A DNA stretch of 34,808 nucleotides from CAYXVF01 sp964468125 (GTDB lineage: Bacteria > Myxococcota > XYA12-FULL-58-9 > CAYXVF01): positions 1 through 34,808 of the forward strand of contig CAYXVF010000068.1 in the NCBI GenBank assembly GCA_964468125.1, in the 5' to 3' direction. A program made the translations under genes and the position numbers. Below the pieces are notes generated by a model. It was not told the origin of the DNA. It made no database searches and saw only the letters and a program-made list of their open reading frames with translations. Shown piece by piece: positions 11,001-16,388 of this stretch (the first letter of the stretch is position 1; each line of letters begins with the position of its first letter).

Positions 11001-13083
11001 GATTCACCCAGCGGTTCATACGCTCGGGCTCGACGAAGCGGTCGAGAAGCAGCTTGCCATCCATCGACTCGACCGGAACCGTGAATTCGTGCAGCCGGGA
11101 TTCGAGTCCCGCGAGGTCGGCGCTCGTCAGGCGGCCGTCGCGGAAGAGATGGGCGCGCAGTGCCTCGTGGGATGCGACCTGGCCGAGTTTTCGACGGCGG
11201 AAGTCCGTGATCTCCTGCCCGCGCAGTGTTTCCGCCCCGCCGAGGATCGCATCCAGCTCGTCGCTCGTGATCGGGCCGGTGGAACCCACGATGCGTTGGA
11301 GCTGACGCAGATCGCCCTCATCGAGCACGCGGGGATCGGGCTCGCCGTAGTCGTAGCCGGAAACCCGACCGGCGAGATGCGTGAGACGACCGGTGCTCAA
11401 GGCCGAATCGTTGTTGCCTCCCCGCGTGAGGTAGCGCACCACGTCCGGGTGGTCCGAGAGCTTGAGCGCGACCTCGCGGACCTCGGCGGAGAGATCGTCC
11501 CGCGCGGTGAGCTGATTCAAGCTCATGCCCGCGTAGGGCGCGAGCCGGCGCAGCTCACGGGCGTCGACGGTCATGCGCGAGCGCAGTCGGTCCTGGCGGA
11601 GGCCGACGAGGGAGCGATCCGTGCCCACCTCGATCCGTCCGGTGCGTGCGAGTCGGGTGAGCTCGAGCAGATCCGCCGAGGCGTCGCGCCCATTGGGATC
11701 GATGTTGAGTCCCCGGTAGAGCTGCGCCAGTGCGGCGTGGGCGGCTGCGGGATCCTCCGCGACCAACGAAATGAGTGCCGCCGCCTGTTGCTGCTCGGTG
11801 AGGGCGCCCGGAGTGACGTCCTCGAGGCCGAGCCGGCTGAGCTCTTCCGCGCTGAGTGCGTTCGGCGGCCGGTCCAGGATTCCGAGTTCGACAAAGCGCT
11901 CCATCCCGACGTTCCCGTCCTCCGCGGCCCAGGAGGTGGCCAATGCCATTCCCTGGCGACGCGCGACGGCCACCTGGATGAGCCTCTGGTTGAGCTCCTG
12001 AATCCCGTCGGCACCTGGTGACAAGTGCGTCGATTCGATTCCGAACGCCTGTTCTATCGCCTCGAGGTTCCCTACGACGTCTGCGTGCTCAGCGCCCGGC
12101 TGAACCTCGATACCGTAGACACCGGCGATGCTCGACAGTTGCTGTTGTACCGGTTCCCAGCGGTGCTCGATGTGACGGATCTGGGTCTCGATGTCGCCGA
12201 GCATCGCCTGTAGTTGCTCGCTCTGGGCCATTGCGGCTCTGCGTTGCGGAGAATCGGCTGGCGCGTTCTCCGCATCGAGCTGCGCCAGTGAGTTTTCGAC
12301 CTCACCCAGCATTTCTTGCAGCGGGGCGGATTCGGCTCGAAGGGGAGCGATGAGCTCCGCGTTGCTGGCGTCGGGACGGACCGAGACTTCCAGCCCCGCC
12401 CGCATCAGACTCATCGCGCGGCGAGCGTCTTCCATGGAAGCCATGCGCCCGGGGAGCCCTTCGAGCTGCTGCCCGTCCGGACCCGTGAGCCGACCATGGA
12501 CCGCGAGGATCGCGCGCGCTCTGCGCTCCGCGAGGGCCTCGTCGCCCGCTACGTCCTCTTCGCTCAAGGACGCATCGGCCAAGATCTGCTCGGAGCGCTC
12601 GATCTCGAGCTCCAATGCGTCGACGCCTCGGTCCAGGGCGGAAACCGCCTGGTCGATGTCGACCTCTCCGGGGGTCTGCTCGAGCGCCGTCGCGAGCTCT
12701 CCCACCAAGGCCATCGAGCTCGATGCGAGCAAGGTTTGTCCGAGGGCCTCTTCCCCTTCGGTCTCGATCAGTGCTCGAGCCCGGTCGAGGTGGGGGTCCG
12801 GTCGTTCGCCGAGTCCCTCCACCGGGAGGCTCACGGGGCTATTCGGCGCGTCGAGCTGCGGTGAAAGCGCCGCCCCGTGCTGGTCCGGAGCGGAAATAGG
12901 CGCCTGCGTCTCGATCAGGTCGCCGGTGTCGGGCTCGCCGACCGGCGCCTGCGCCTCGTCCGCGGGCTCGACGGTGGTCGACTCCGCGACGGTAGCGCCG
13001 TCGGGGAGCTCCGCGACTTCGTCCGCAGCCACGCCGCCATCCACCGGTGGGGTGGGGCGGATCGAGTTGCCAACCGAGCTCAT
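2092..13083 (-). CDS. Giant 3663-aa modular protein with kinase-like, HExxH, GNAT-like and C-terminal nucleotidyltransferase regions
   Basis: Not recognised as a whole. Regions visible in order: Ala/Pro/Glu-rich N-terminus and helical segments (1-690), with no signal peptide; an annexin-repeat-like stretch (about 700-767, GYGRDAQAMFDVL to LDEELGGWRLGKANHLL); a long Ala/Gly/Val hydrophobic segment (about 916-962) like those preceding toxin modules; acidic repeats (about 1291-1348); a kinase-like fold with a glycine-rich loop near 1384, HGDAHPGN (1516-1523) and DFE (1537-1539), where the usual VAIK lysine appears to be Asn; a zincin-like HEADH (2058-2062) with a possible third ligand Glu2086; Ala/Glu coiled coil; a segment with HSYVRVG and VDPS (about 3183-3196); a GNAT-like segment (about 3320-3410); and a C-terminal Pol-beta/MNT-type nucleotidyltransferase with GGS near 3549 and DID at 3563-3565. 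The plan resembles polymorphic toxins or effectors. No RHS, VgrG or PAAR module is visible, so the export route is unknown. Confidence 0.85.
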   Translation of the reverse strand: MSSVGNSIRPTPPVDGGVAADEVAELPDGATVAESTTVEPADEAQAPVGEPDTGDLIETQAPISAPDQHGAALSPQLDAPNSPVSLPVEGLGERPDPHLDRARALIETEGEEALGQTLLASSSMALVGELATALEQTPGEVDIDQAVSALDRGVDALELEIERSEQILADASLSEEDVAGDEALAERRARAILAVHGRLTGPDGQQLEGLPGRMASMEDARRAMSLMRAGLEVSVRPDASNAELIAPLRAESAPLQEMLGEVENSLAQLDAENAPADSPQRRAAMAQSEQLQAMLGDIETQIRHIEHRWEPVQQQLSSIAGVYGIEVQPGAEHADVVGNLEAIEQAFGIESTHLSPGADGIQELNQRLIQVAVARRQGMALATSWAAEDGNVGMERFVELGILDRPPNALSAEELSRLGLEDVTPGALTEQQQAAALISLVAEDPAAAHAALAQLYRGLNIDPNGRDASADLLELTRLARTGRIEVGTDRSLVGLRQDRLRSRMTVDARELRRLAPYAGMSLNQLTARDDLSAEVREVALKLSDHPDVVRYLTRGGNNDSALSTGRLTHLAGRVSGYDYGEPDPRVLDEGDLRQLQRIVGSTGPITSDELDAILGGAETLRGQEITDFRRRKLGQVASHEALRAHLFRDGRLTSADLAGLESRLHEFTVPVESMDGKLLLDRFVEPERMNRWVNQMYEARGGLFGYGRDAQAMFDVLEPLDSDERQMLVVEFARHLRNQGRDDVSAGEIFEWLDEELGGWRLGKANHLLTRSRTPEVIAQDMLEGPAFAEGDEAEFMWESESAGRVVDLRTPEGRLAWERDYHRIWDDNPYGLRDMDDDRGVSEWQAARTQARSALRRYEAAVASAKDDGYEARVERARHEFARLSGEASALRQTLTASYQEQLQADIEFWEATRRYTQVGAVVVAATAVTIATAGAASAAGAGLVVAAGQGILWGTAAGTATGGLLRVGNELAQENTWDITELDVENWQRIGSGTVEDFKMAAGTAVAAAVPTATFGRLGYLANASRNGASLTRLQAAAVGFQNSTPAVVNLATVGAVTNTVGSFGMRGVHAGVNHAVDSVEGMDGTPAWLSGTLAAVETETSIDLEFSWRNLGVELVSGGVSGGLNRYLGFLDDAARGGRDASRSMAANMGRFADTTMRRTAGFGVDMSMNLVDEMGRNALYGRDLDEGLRDALILGAGGQVAGGVAARRYAAQHLDAPDPPAQPRSRAPVDADDTALPLAGGAATLRPRPADGGDADAPTVHDLSVGAELRAEGDLPIHRDDDVQDPDTVQPNDGEGALAPDDGEATLQPDDGEATAQPNEAAAALQPEDGETAVQPDDGDATVGAGDGTVHEVEAAGLREAATVFPERMALSDLEIGSRFGHGGNHNVYLVAGDDSALVVINRGFDPRTETERSKPLTEAEAAELSQWNSERIDLMRQAGEIEYDGQPVGPRIHSVVEDEAGHVVGYVTQRIRGETLEDLVNAGRVNEEQLAHIRGNLEGQLAALYDAGLIHGDAHPGNVLVDPNTLQAYFIDFEPPNSGWNQARDRRLFEDRMGDLEAMVQPDARQALVERNQRRAQDSDAVKMERALVSEMGERRRTDARPLRRLANDIDEAYPEASVFLDDTGSQVDLDGAGTTRLQEIRDTLPMLEGLEFSTRLRELIPDDADATVVARRDAVIEHFEGALAYRRQALERIDQTRNAPIEVVPETIADGRVPRPELPDPDATTRRDADRAASEEYIRSTLGEEGLTWARERFAHGGRLSALGDVVETLRARGDTLPARETLADMADLAFKGLELDATTGLPPEAARRLNRHEHNLRQAGHAALRRQIMETIPERNREAVREFLRPAVTPEQWTTLRSFMPQTEEGRNLLLWHRGSRISRSATRDVRAALESDPQMTVDQAAALYRARYERGVARWNAAIDRASTGRGAEDTPRRQALRRALYGDEPSLLRIDPEADPPALRGALPRDMNAFLASLDRASAGVYSGTSSPYAARSGYVSDDGVFLTAEGVSGITELGPANAAAYLHLEGEGFDATRGGNAGVRAALATLGHEADHQRTGFAYLEANGDPDVVAHNLLGETRAFLRADSIEDARRYREVMNDPARLDAYIRDTVWPYYRDTYEDFRVSPDQADQVVTTVRDVILNAAARGDEGPALNFLRVLNDPEGHEPITPLTPEQLASTPRRRTEVESGDAVQPLAGEPNVVSPQELNRILSEAYVEVPARSSARAALDRYVGRWNSYLTALHSQGRQKAYDTQMQEARSAIQKSLRGLSKPDESAINNGFRFNQPTIPIHPGGPGRFLEAFQAGNPDGDAGRAKQVGEVLDPEVVGLWHDAVNLGMSAADADRIASAMGTGYDGFKVGLSSPGGRMLQETITRLQSDASARQAQARLDRARAEGEALELPNGVGGMPFLNDEAARTGFVLGRRQRQGLRQDAVNGNEPLFSTEPMGPGLPSPAEAYRHWYEQATPEQRRDSVHALVRDYRGEPRTDLHEFYFLGDGAVDATRQAMTSLARRRPTSAVVPWERADGSGTLSLRMPEDFDLTTFPRRTELESHSGRLISDDARDAFNQWVAGASPAEVRSALDGIAELRASAGRDGISRDALAEHLRPRNSDGLAPLPVQRLGDLELPLSVNLRSINKFSEIEQHLTRGGRLLTEEAAQVFNTWAITASPERVTAALGRIRANLYGREGVALENIQDSMGLGRGELQRLREDAEARHGEDVLRAAEAERAAEAEARRTAEAAAAEARAHGLGALEGKAGSDVEAYVTRLFDELAGQEVQLDATPPALSVSIGPRGMEAAPRPSRRSVRYPDATEMAARIEAVMDHAPSRFDVQTRDLIEAAMQSPHDAATIRRLLQASDGLLSHRRFGLERGRALLGTQDVDRAMTLLESPAFREALPANSSVDPWPALLRIQADSPRAFDAAAKTVLKGHQLVDAGMMTREQLDQALATTDGNPGAAVRQHFLDHVTGRGLSENLAKHLWRGGGFRRGELGWMLQEANLSRLAEFSRNVTRAGGEPPAEALSDLFSRIAARSDGMGAFSHEAGRALSSLQWLGAHHASDLTAGMTTLAGGQMPDTLPRALMVWRADDYPLLNDISAAVGGPRFEPPAATTPRATRTDDRASSDPVRGLFGEGAFRRLRTSDQGSPVRRLHGVHRALVEAGQEVEIFTQSRSPEHSYVRVGDTIVDPSIGRFFDIPASESRPIFVGNRAELEAELVRLHESYGFRGDGPPDPHTLARFVYDGATRDSRLETQFADRHAAGPQSISPNSLAPDGRPWHEGRAYSLDPDAAGNPRYAVAVRGSVFNVVDVPTNDGGRLLQIEGMPDDVGYLQYRVNEGVAHLDNVRGIPSDDGPGGAGHALKSVFLERVAGDVERIDSFLLDSNEAAFRGLLARHPRPTLEQLRQAVPAFAFDGFDYGVRFDGTTVHLAMYPHSRPETPADNYRPGIGELRSPEVFQSPEYRDYASEFMDVTRIETASPPPEGLGIPRRDQIAQRMNPPQKVTDPALVNAMAEALMERIPGIQMTQAKILIAGAFKRGSPVVIGGSRVLGGASETSDIDVGFYTSCAASQKIIRAANRVPDGLQVEDGIGITPDNAPPGVRSIESPEEFFMRRGQRSPNDPRFPETFESSGWIRFDIDGSVVEMRPDGELIVHREGK
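9041..9212 (-). repeat. Imperfect tandem repeats encoding an acidic Pro/Gln linker
   Basis: Within the giant gene about six diverged copies of a 9-10-codon unit (QPDDGEATL and variants QPNDGEGAL, APDDGEATL, QPEDGETAV) form an acidic, probably disordered linker just before the kinase-like region. On the plus strand it shows as repeated CGCCGTCGTC blocks. Copy number is likely to vary between strains. Confidence 0.75.
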
Positions 13084-13176
13084 GCTTTCGCAGAATCCTC
13101 ACTGACCGATGGCCAGACCGGTCCCACGCGAGTGTATCGTCGCCCCGGGCTAAATGTCCCGGTTGTTCGCAGGTTA

Positions 13177-13200
13177 CAGGAGCGGCGATGTGGGCTCCTG
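13177..13200 (-). terminator. Hairpin between the DUF6178-like gene and the giant gene
   Basis: CAGGAGC, a 10-base loop, GCTCCTG: a perfect 7-bp stem in the 138-base gap between two same-strand genes. There is no U-tract after it, so it may attenuate or stabilise rather than terminate. Confidence 0.35.
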
Positions 13201-13221
13201 TGCGTTTCCGCACATCAGGAG

Positions 13222-14535
13222 CTAGCGCAGGCGATCGGCGAGGGCGTCGAGCCGTTCCCGGATCGCTCGGAGCTCGTCCGCGGTGGCCGGGGCGCGAACC
13301 CGTTCGGGGCGGGTCCGGTCGAATCCGGCGTAGGTGGCGGGAAACGCCACCAGGGCGCGTAGGAATGCTCGGTCCGCGCGGTCCTCGGTGTAGTCGTCGG
13401 CTTCGGTCTCGCTGCGCTCCAACCAATGGCCCACCACCGGGTCTTCGGTGAGGGAGCGGGCGGCGCGCGCGATCTCTTCGAGCGCGAAATGACCGGTGCG
13501 GAAGAGGTCTTCGAGGCGGGTACAACGAACCACCGCCGTGGCCGCCGCGGGGTCCTCGCTGCCTGCGCGTAGCGCGAGCCCGAGACTGACCGTGTCGCGG
13601 ACCCGCTCCGTGATGTCGAGCACGTGGTCCACATCGCGGACACTGCCCCCAAACCCCACGACCGCCGCGTTGACGAGGAACACGAGCTCCTCCTGAAGGG
13701 CCCGCAAGGTCCCCTCATCGTCGATCAACGCCAGGGCCTTCATGAAGAGCGTGCCCTCCGTCAGCGGTGCCGCATAGAGAGCTGGGATGGTGGAGAAGAC
13801 GATCGCCCGGGAACGCTCGTAAGGAGGAGCGTCTTCGCTCGGTCGGGTGAAGATCCGCATTGCCCGGTCGCGCCTCGGGAAGCCCCAATCCTCGAGGCGA
13901 CCATCGCGAAATCGCAGCGCGTCTTCGGCGAGGGTGCCCGTTTGCTCCGCGCGCGCGGCGAGCATCTGCCGCGTCCCTTCGCCTACGTCCTGACCATAAA
14001 TGGCATCGACGAGAACAAACGGGTCGACCTCCCAATCGATCTCGTCGCGGGCTTCGATGTGAAAGAAGCTGTCGGGAGTGTCCTTGCGTCGCGCCTTCTT
14101 TGTGGGCTCGGGAATGGCGTCGAGCTTGAGGTCCCAAACAGTGAGCGCAGCTCTGAGATGGAGGGTTTGAAGCTCCGGATCGAGTCGCAAGAACGCCGCG
14201 GCGAGGTTTTCGGCGCCAATGGAGCCATAGACCGCGAGCCAGGCGTCGATATCCTCGAACTGCGGCGCGTCTCCATGCCAACCATCGATGTCGATCAGTG
14301 TCTGAAACTGCTCGTCGGTGAAATGCTGGAGAATCGGTAGCGCCGTATCCGACCCGAGCTCCTTCACCACGAAATACGCCTCCAAGGGGCTCAGCTCCGC
14401 GACCTCTTCTGACAGTTTTTGCGCCTCGAGGAGTTTCTTGCCTCTTCGTGCGAGGGACCTCGAGAGCTCGACTCGAAAGCGTGAGAGGGAGACGACCTTG
14501 GGGTCGTCCGAGGGCGGAGCGCCAGCAGGGCTCAC
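13222..14535 (-). CDS. DUF6178-like protein of unknown function
   Basis: A 437-residue soluble protein with no signal peptide or membrane helix. Its overall pattern, repeated alpha-helical blocks with LPILQHFTDEQFQTLIDIDGW near residues 66-86 and conserved Trp/Asp positions after it, resembles the DUF6178 family, common in myxobacteria and other delta-proteobacteria with no known activity. I make this match from memory, with moderate certainty. The start codon overlaps the stop of the upstream coiled-coil gene by 4 bases (14532-14535), so the two are translationally coupled. A 138-base gap with a hairpin separates it from the giant gene downstream on the same strand, which may or may not be read in the same transcript. 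Confidence 0.75.
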   Translation of the reverse strand: MSPAGAPPSDDPKVVSLSRFRVELSRSLARRGKKLLEAQKLSEEVAELSPLEAYFVVKELGSDTALPILQHFTDEQFQTLIDIDGWHGDAPQFEDIDAWLAVYGSIGAENLAAAFLRLDPELQTLHLRAALTVWDLKLDAIPEPTKKARRKDTPDSFFHIEARDEIDWEVDPFVLVDAIYGQDVGEGTRQMLAARAEQTGTLAEDALRFRDGRLEDWGFPRRDRAMRIFTRPSEDAPPYERSRAIVFSTIPALYAAPLTEGTLFMKALALIDDEGTLRALQEELVFLVNAAVVGFGGSVRDVDHVLDITERVRDTVSLGLALRAGSEDPAAATAVVRCTRLEDLFRTGHFALEEIARAARSLTEDPVVGHWLERSETEADDYTEDRADRAFLRALVAFPATYAGFDRTRPERVRAPATADELRAIRERLDALADRLR

Positions 14536-15416
14536 GCGCTCGTGACCTCTTCTTCAGCTGATTTTTCGTCGTCTAGGTTCTCGACCGCGGACGGGCCTGC
14601 TGCAGCGCTCGCGGGCTCCTCGTCGATGCCGTTCGCGACCTCCGCTATCGCGTCGCCCTCGCTCTGGCCGACGGCGGCACGCACCGGGGCGCGTTCAACC
14701 TCCGCCGCCTCCCGGCGCACATCCTCGAGCTCACGGGGCGGGGGCGGGGCGACGTCACCCTTGAGCGCGGCGAGTTCGCTCACCACTTCGTAGTACTGAC
14801 GACTCAGGTAGCGCAGCTTGTCGTCCGTGAGCTCGGCGCGTGAGCGCCCGACCTGATCCGCGCGTCGGTACTCGTCGACGCGTCGCTTCGCCTTGCGCAG
14901 CTCGCTCTGCGCCTGACGCAGCTCACCCTCCGCCTCGCTCACCTTCTTCACGAGGGAGGTCTTGGCCTCCTCGAGGCTCGCCAGCCGTTCCTCGAGTGCG
15001 GCGATCTCGGCGCTGCGGTCCGGGGCGGGTGGCGTCTGGGGCTCACGTGCCGGTGCCTTCTCCTTCTTCGGTTCGTCGGCGAAGGCGGGGCGAGCGTGGC
15101 TCGCACGGTGCGCGGCTTCCTTCGCGCTCTTGAGCTCGCTCTTCAGGCTCTTCAGCTCCTCGTTCGTCGCGAAGGCCTTCTTCTTCTGGGCGCCAAGCTC
15201 CTTCTTCAGCGATTGGATTTCGTCCGTGCGCTCGTCGAGCTTCGCACTCGCCTTGCGTTCCTTCTCAGCGAGCTCGCGGATTTGCTCGCGAGCGCCGTCG
15301 TAGTCCTTGCGCAGGCGTTCGCTGGTGCCCGACAGAGCGCGCACACGCGAAAAGAGAGCAACGGTAAAAGCGCCGAGCACCGCGGCCAGCGCGATGAGCC
15401 CGTAGGTCAGTCCCAT
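14532..15416 (-). CDS. Membrane-anchored coiled-coil protein
   Basis: 294 residues. One N-terminal membrane helix (about 4-24, GLIALAAVLGAFTVALF) is followed by a long charged coiled coil (about 28-100 and 135-205) rich in Lys, Glu and Ala, then an acidic Pro/Ala/Glu-rich tail. A proline-rich break lies near residues 113-132. The ATG at 15416 is preferred over an upstream in-frame extension because AAGGAAC stands just ahead of it and the membrane helix then sits at the N-terminus. It overlaps the DUF6178-like gene by 4 bases, suggesting that the two products act together at the membrane. Function unknown; a structural or scaffolding part is possible. It is divergent from the PhnD-like gene. 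Confidence 0.8.
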   Translation of the reverse strand: MGLTYGLIALAAVLGAFTVALFSRVRALSGTSERLRKDYDGAREQIRELAEKERKASAKLDERTDEIQSLKKELGAQKKKAFATNEELKSLKSELKSAKEAAHRASHARPAFADEPKKEKAPAREPQTPPAPDRSAEIAALEERLASLEEAKTSLVKKVSEAEGELRQAQSELRKAKRRVDEYRRADQVGRSRAELTDDKLRYLSRQYYEVVSELAALKGDVAPPPPRELEDVRREAAEVERAPVRAAVGQSEGDAIAEVANGIDEEPASAAAGPSAVENLDDEKSAEEEVTSA

Positions 15417-15513
15417 GGTGTTCCTTCGATCGTATCTACGGACGAAAAGACCCGCCCGGAAACGTCGCGCCTTACTGCCGAAGCGGGCGCGGGCAGTCAA
15501 GGCGGGCGCTTTG

Positions 15514-15542
15514 TTGACGCTCGAGGACCTTTCGAGTGCAAT
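15514..15542 (+). promoter_or_regulatory. Candidate sigma-70 promoter giving a near-leaderless mRNA
   Basis: TTGACG (15514-15519), 17 bases, TGCAAT (15537-15542). The expected +1 falls about at the GTG start at 15549, and no Shine-Dalgarno sequence is visible before that GTG. If correct, the PhnD-like gene is leaderless. Confidence 0.4.
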
Positions 15543-15548
15543 GCGGGC

Positions 15549-16388
15549 GTGCGACCGCTCCTTTTCTTATCGCTGTGCTCCTGCACCCTGTTCACGCCCA
15601 CAGCATCGGCCGCGGCCGATGCCCTCGTGGTGACCACCCTTCCGTTTCAGGACTCGGCGGCGCAGGACGCCGTGTTTCAGCTCCTCAGCGACGAGCTGTC
15701 TCGTGCGCTCGGGGAGCGCGTCGTGTTCGAGGCGGGGCGAAGCTACGACGAGGTCATCGAGCGGCTCACGCGGCGCAAGACGGACGTCGCTTTCCTGGGG
15801 GGCCTGGCCTATCTCGAGGCGCGTCGGCGGGGCAACGCGCGAGCTATTCTCAGGACCGTCCGAGAGGGTCGGGGCACCTACCGCGGGGTGATTGTCGTTG
15901 CGAGTGGCTCGACCGTGACGGATCTCGAGGGCCTCCAGGGCGCCGCTGCCATCGGTTTTGTCGATCGGTACTCGACCACCGGCTACCTCTTCCCGGCGAG
16001 CGTGCTCCGTGCGGCTGGGGTCCCGGTCGCAACCGCGCAACGGTTCTTGGGTTCACACCAGGCGGTGCTCGGGGCGGTCACGAACCGGAGCCTCGATGCG
16101 GGAGCCGTGTTCGAGGGCGCGCTCGACATGCTCGACGATCCGAGCGCTGTACGGGTCTTGGCGACCACCGAAGAGGTCCCCGGGGACCCCGTGGTGGTGC
16201 GCCCGGGGCTCGGAAAGAAGCGGGTCGCAGCTCTTCGCTCGGCGTTCATGGAGCTTTCGACGAGGCCCGAAGCCCGGCCTTTTTTTGAATACGCTGGAAT
16301 CGACAGTCTGGTACCGGTGACCGACAGCGACTACGATCCCTTTGCACGGCGCGTGAAGCAGCTCAGGCGCCGGTTGACCGCGAAATGA
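15549..16388 (+). CDS. PhnD/phosphonate-type periplasmic substrate-binding protein
   Basis: 279 residues. The N-terminus is a secretion signal (RPLLFLSLCSCTLFTPTASA) with probable cleavage after ASA near residue 23. The mature chain follows the PhnD-like family: TTLPFQDSAAQDAVFQLLSDEL, a strand DVAFLGGLAYLEAR, RGVIVVASGS, LQGAAAIGFVDRYSTTGYLFP and QRFLGSHQAVLGAV, the classical class II binding-protein layout. No ABC permease or ATPase is next to it, so it may be an orphan receptor or a ligand-sensing partner rather than a transporter part. The open frame extends upstream, but the GTG at 15549 fits the signal peptide. Its stop overlaps the ATG of the FHA gene (ATGA, 16385-16388), coupling the two. 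Ligand unknown. Confidence 0.85.
   Translation: MRPLLFLSLCSCTLFTPTASAAADALVVTTLPFQDSAAQDAVFQLLSDELSRALGERVVFEAGRSYDEVIERLTRRKTDVAFLGGLAYLEARRRGNARAILRTVREGRGTYRGVIVVASGSTVTDLEGLQGAAAIGFVDRYSTTGYLFPASVLRAAGVPVATAQRFLGSHQAVLGAVTNRSLDAGAVFEGALDMLDDPSAVRVLATTEEVPGDPVVVRPGLGKKRVAALRSAFMELSTRPEARPFFEYAGIDSLVPVTDSDYDPFARRVKQLRRRLTAK

Noticed and set aside
7621..12021. A 1466-codon open frame on the plus strand, antisense to the giant gene
   Set aside because: High-GC codon use leaves the opposite frames open. The translation is Arg/Ala/Val/Gly-rich with no family motif, while the minus frame has many recognisable motifs.
15417..15500. N-terminal extension of the coiled-coil protein to 15500
   Set aside because: It adds a basic, non-family stretch before the membrane helix, while ATG 15416 has a good AAGGAAC site.
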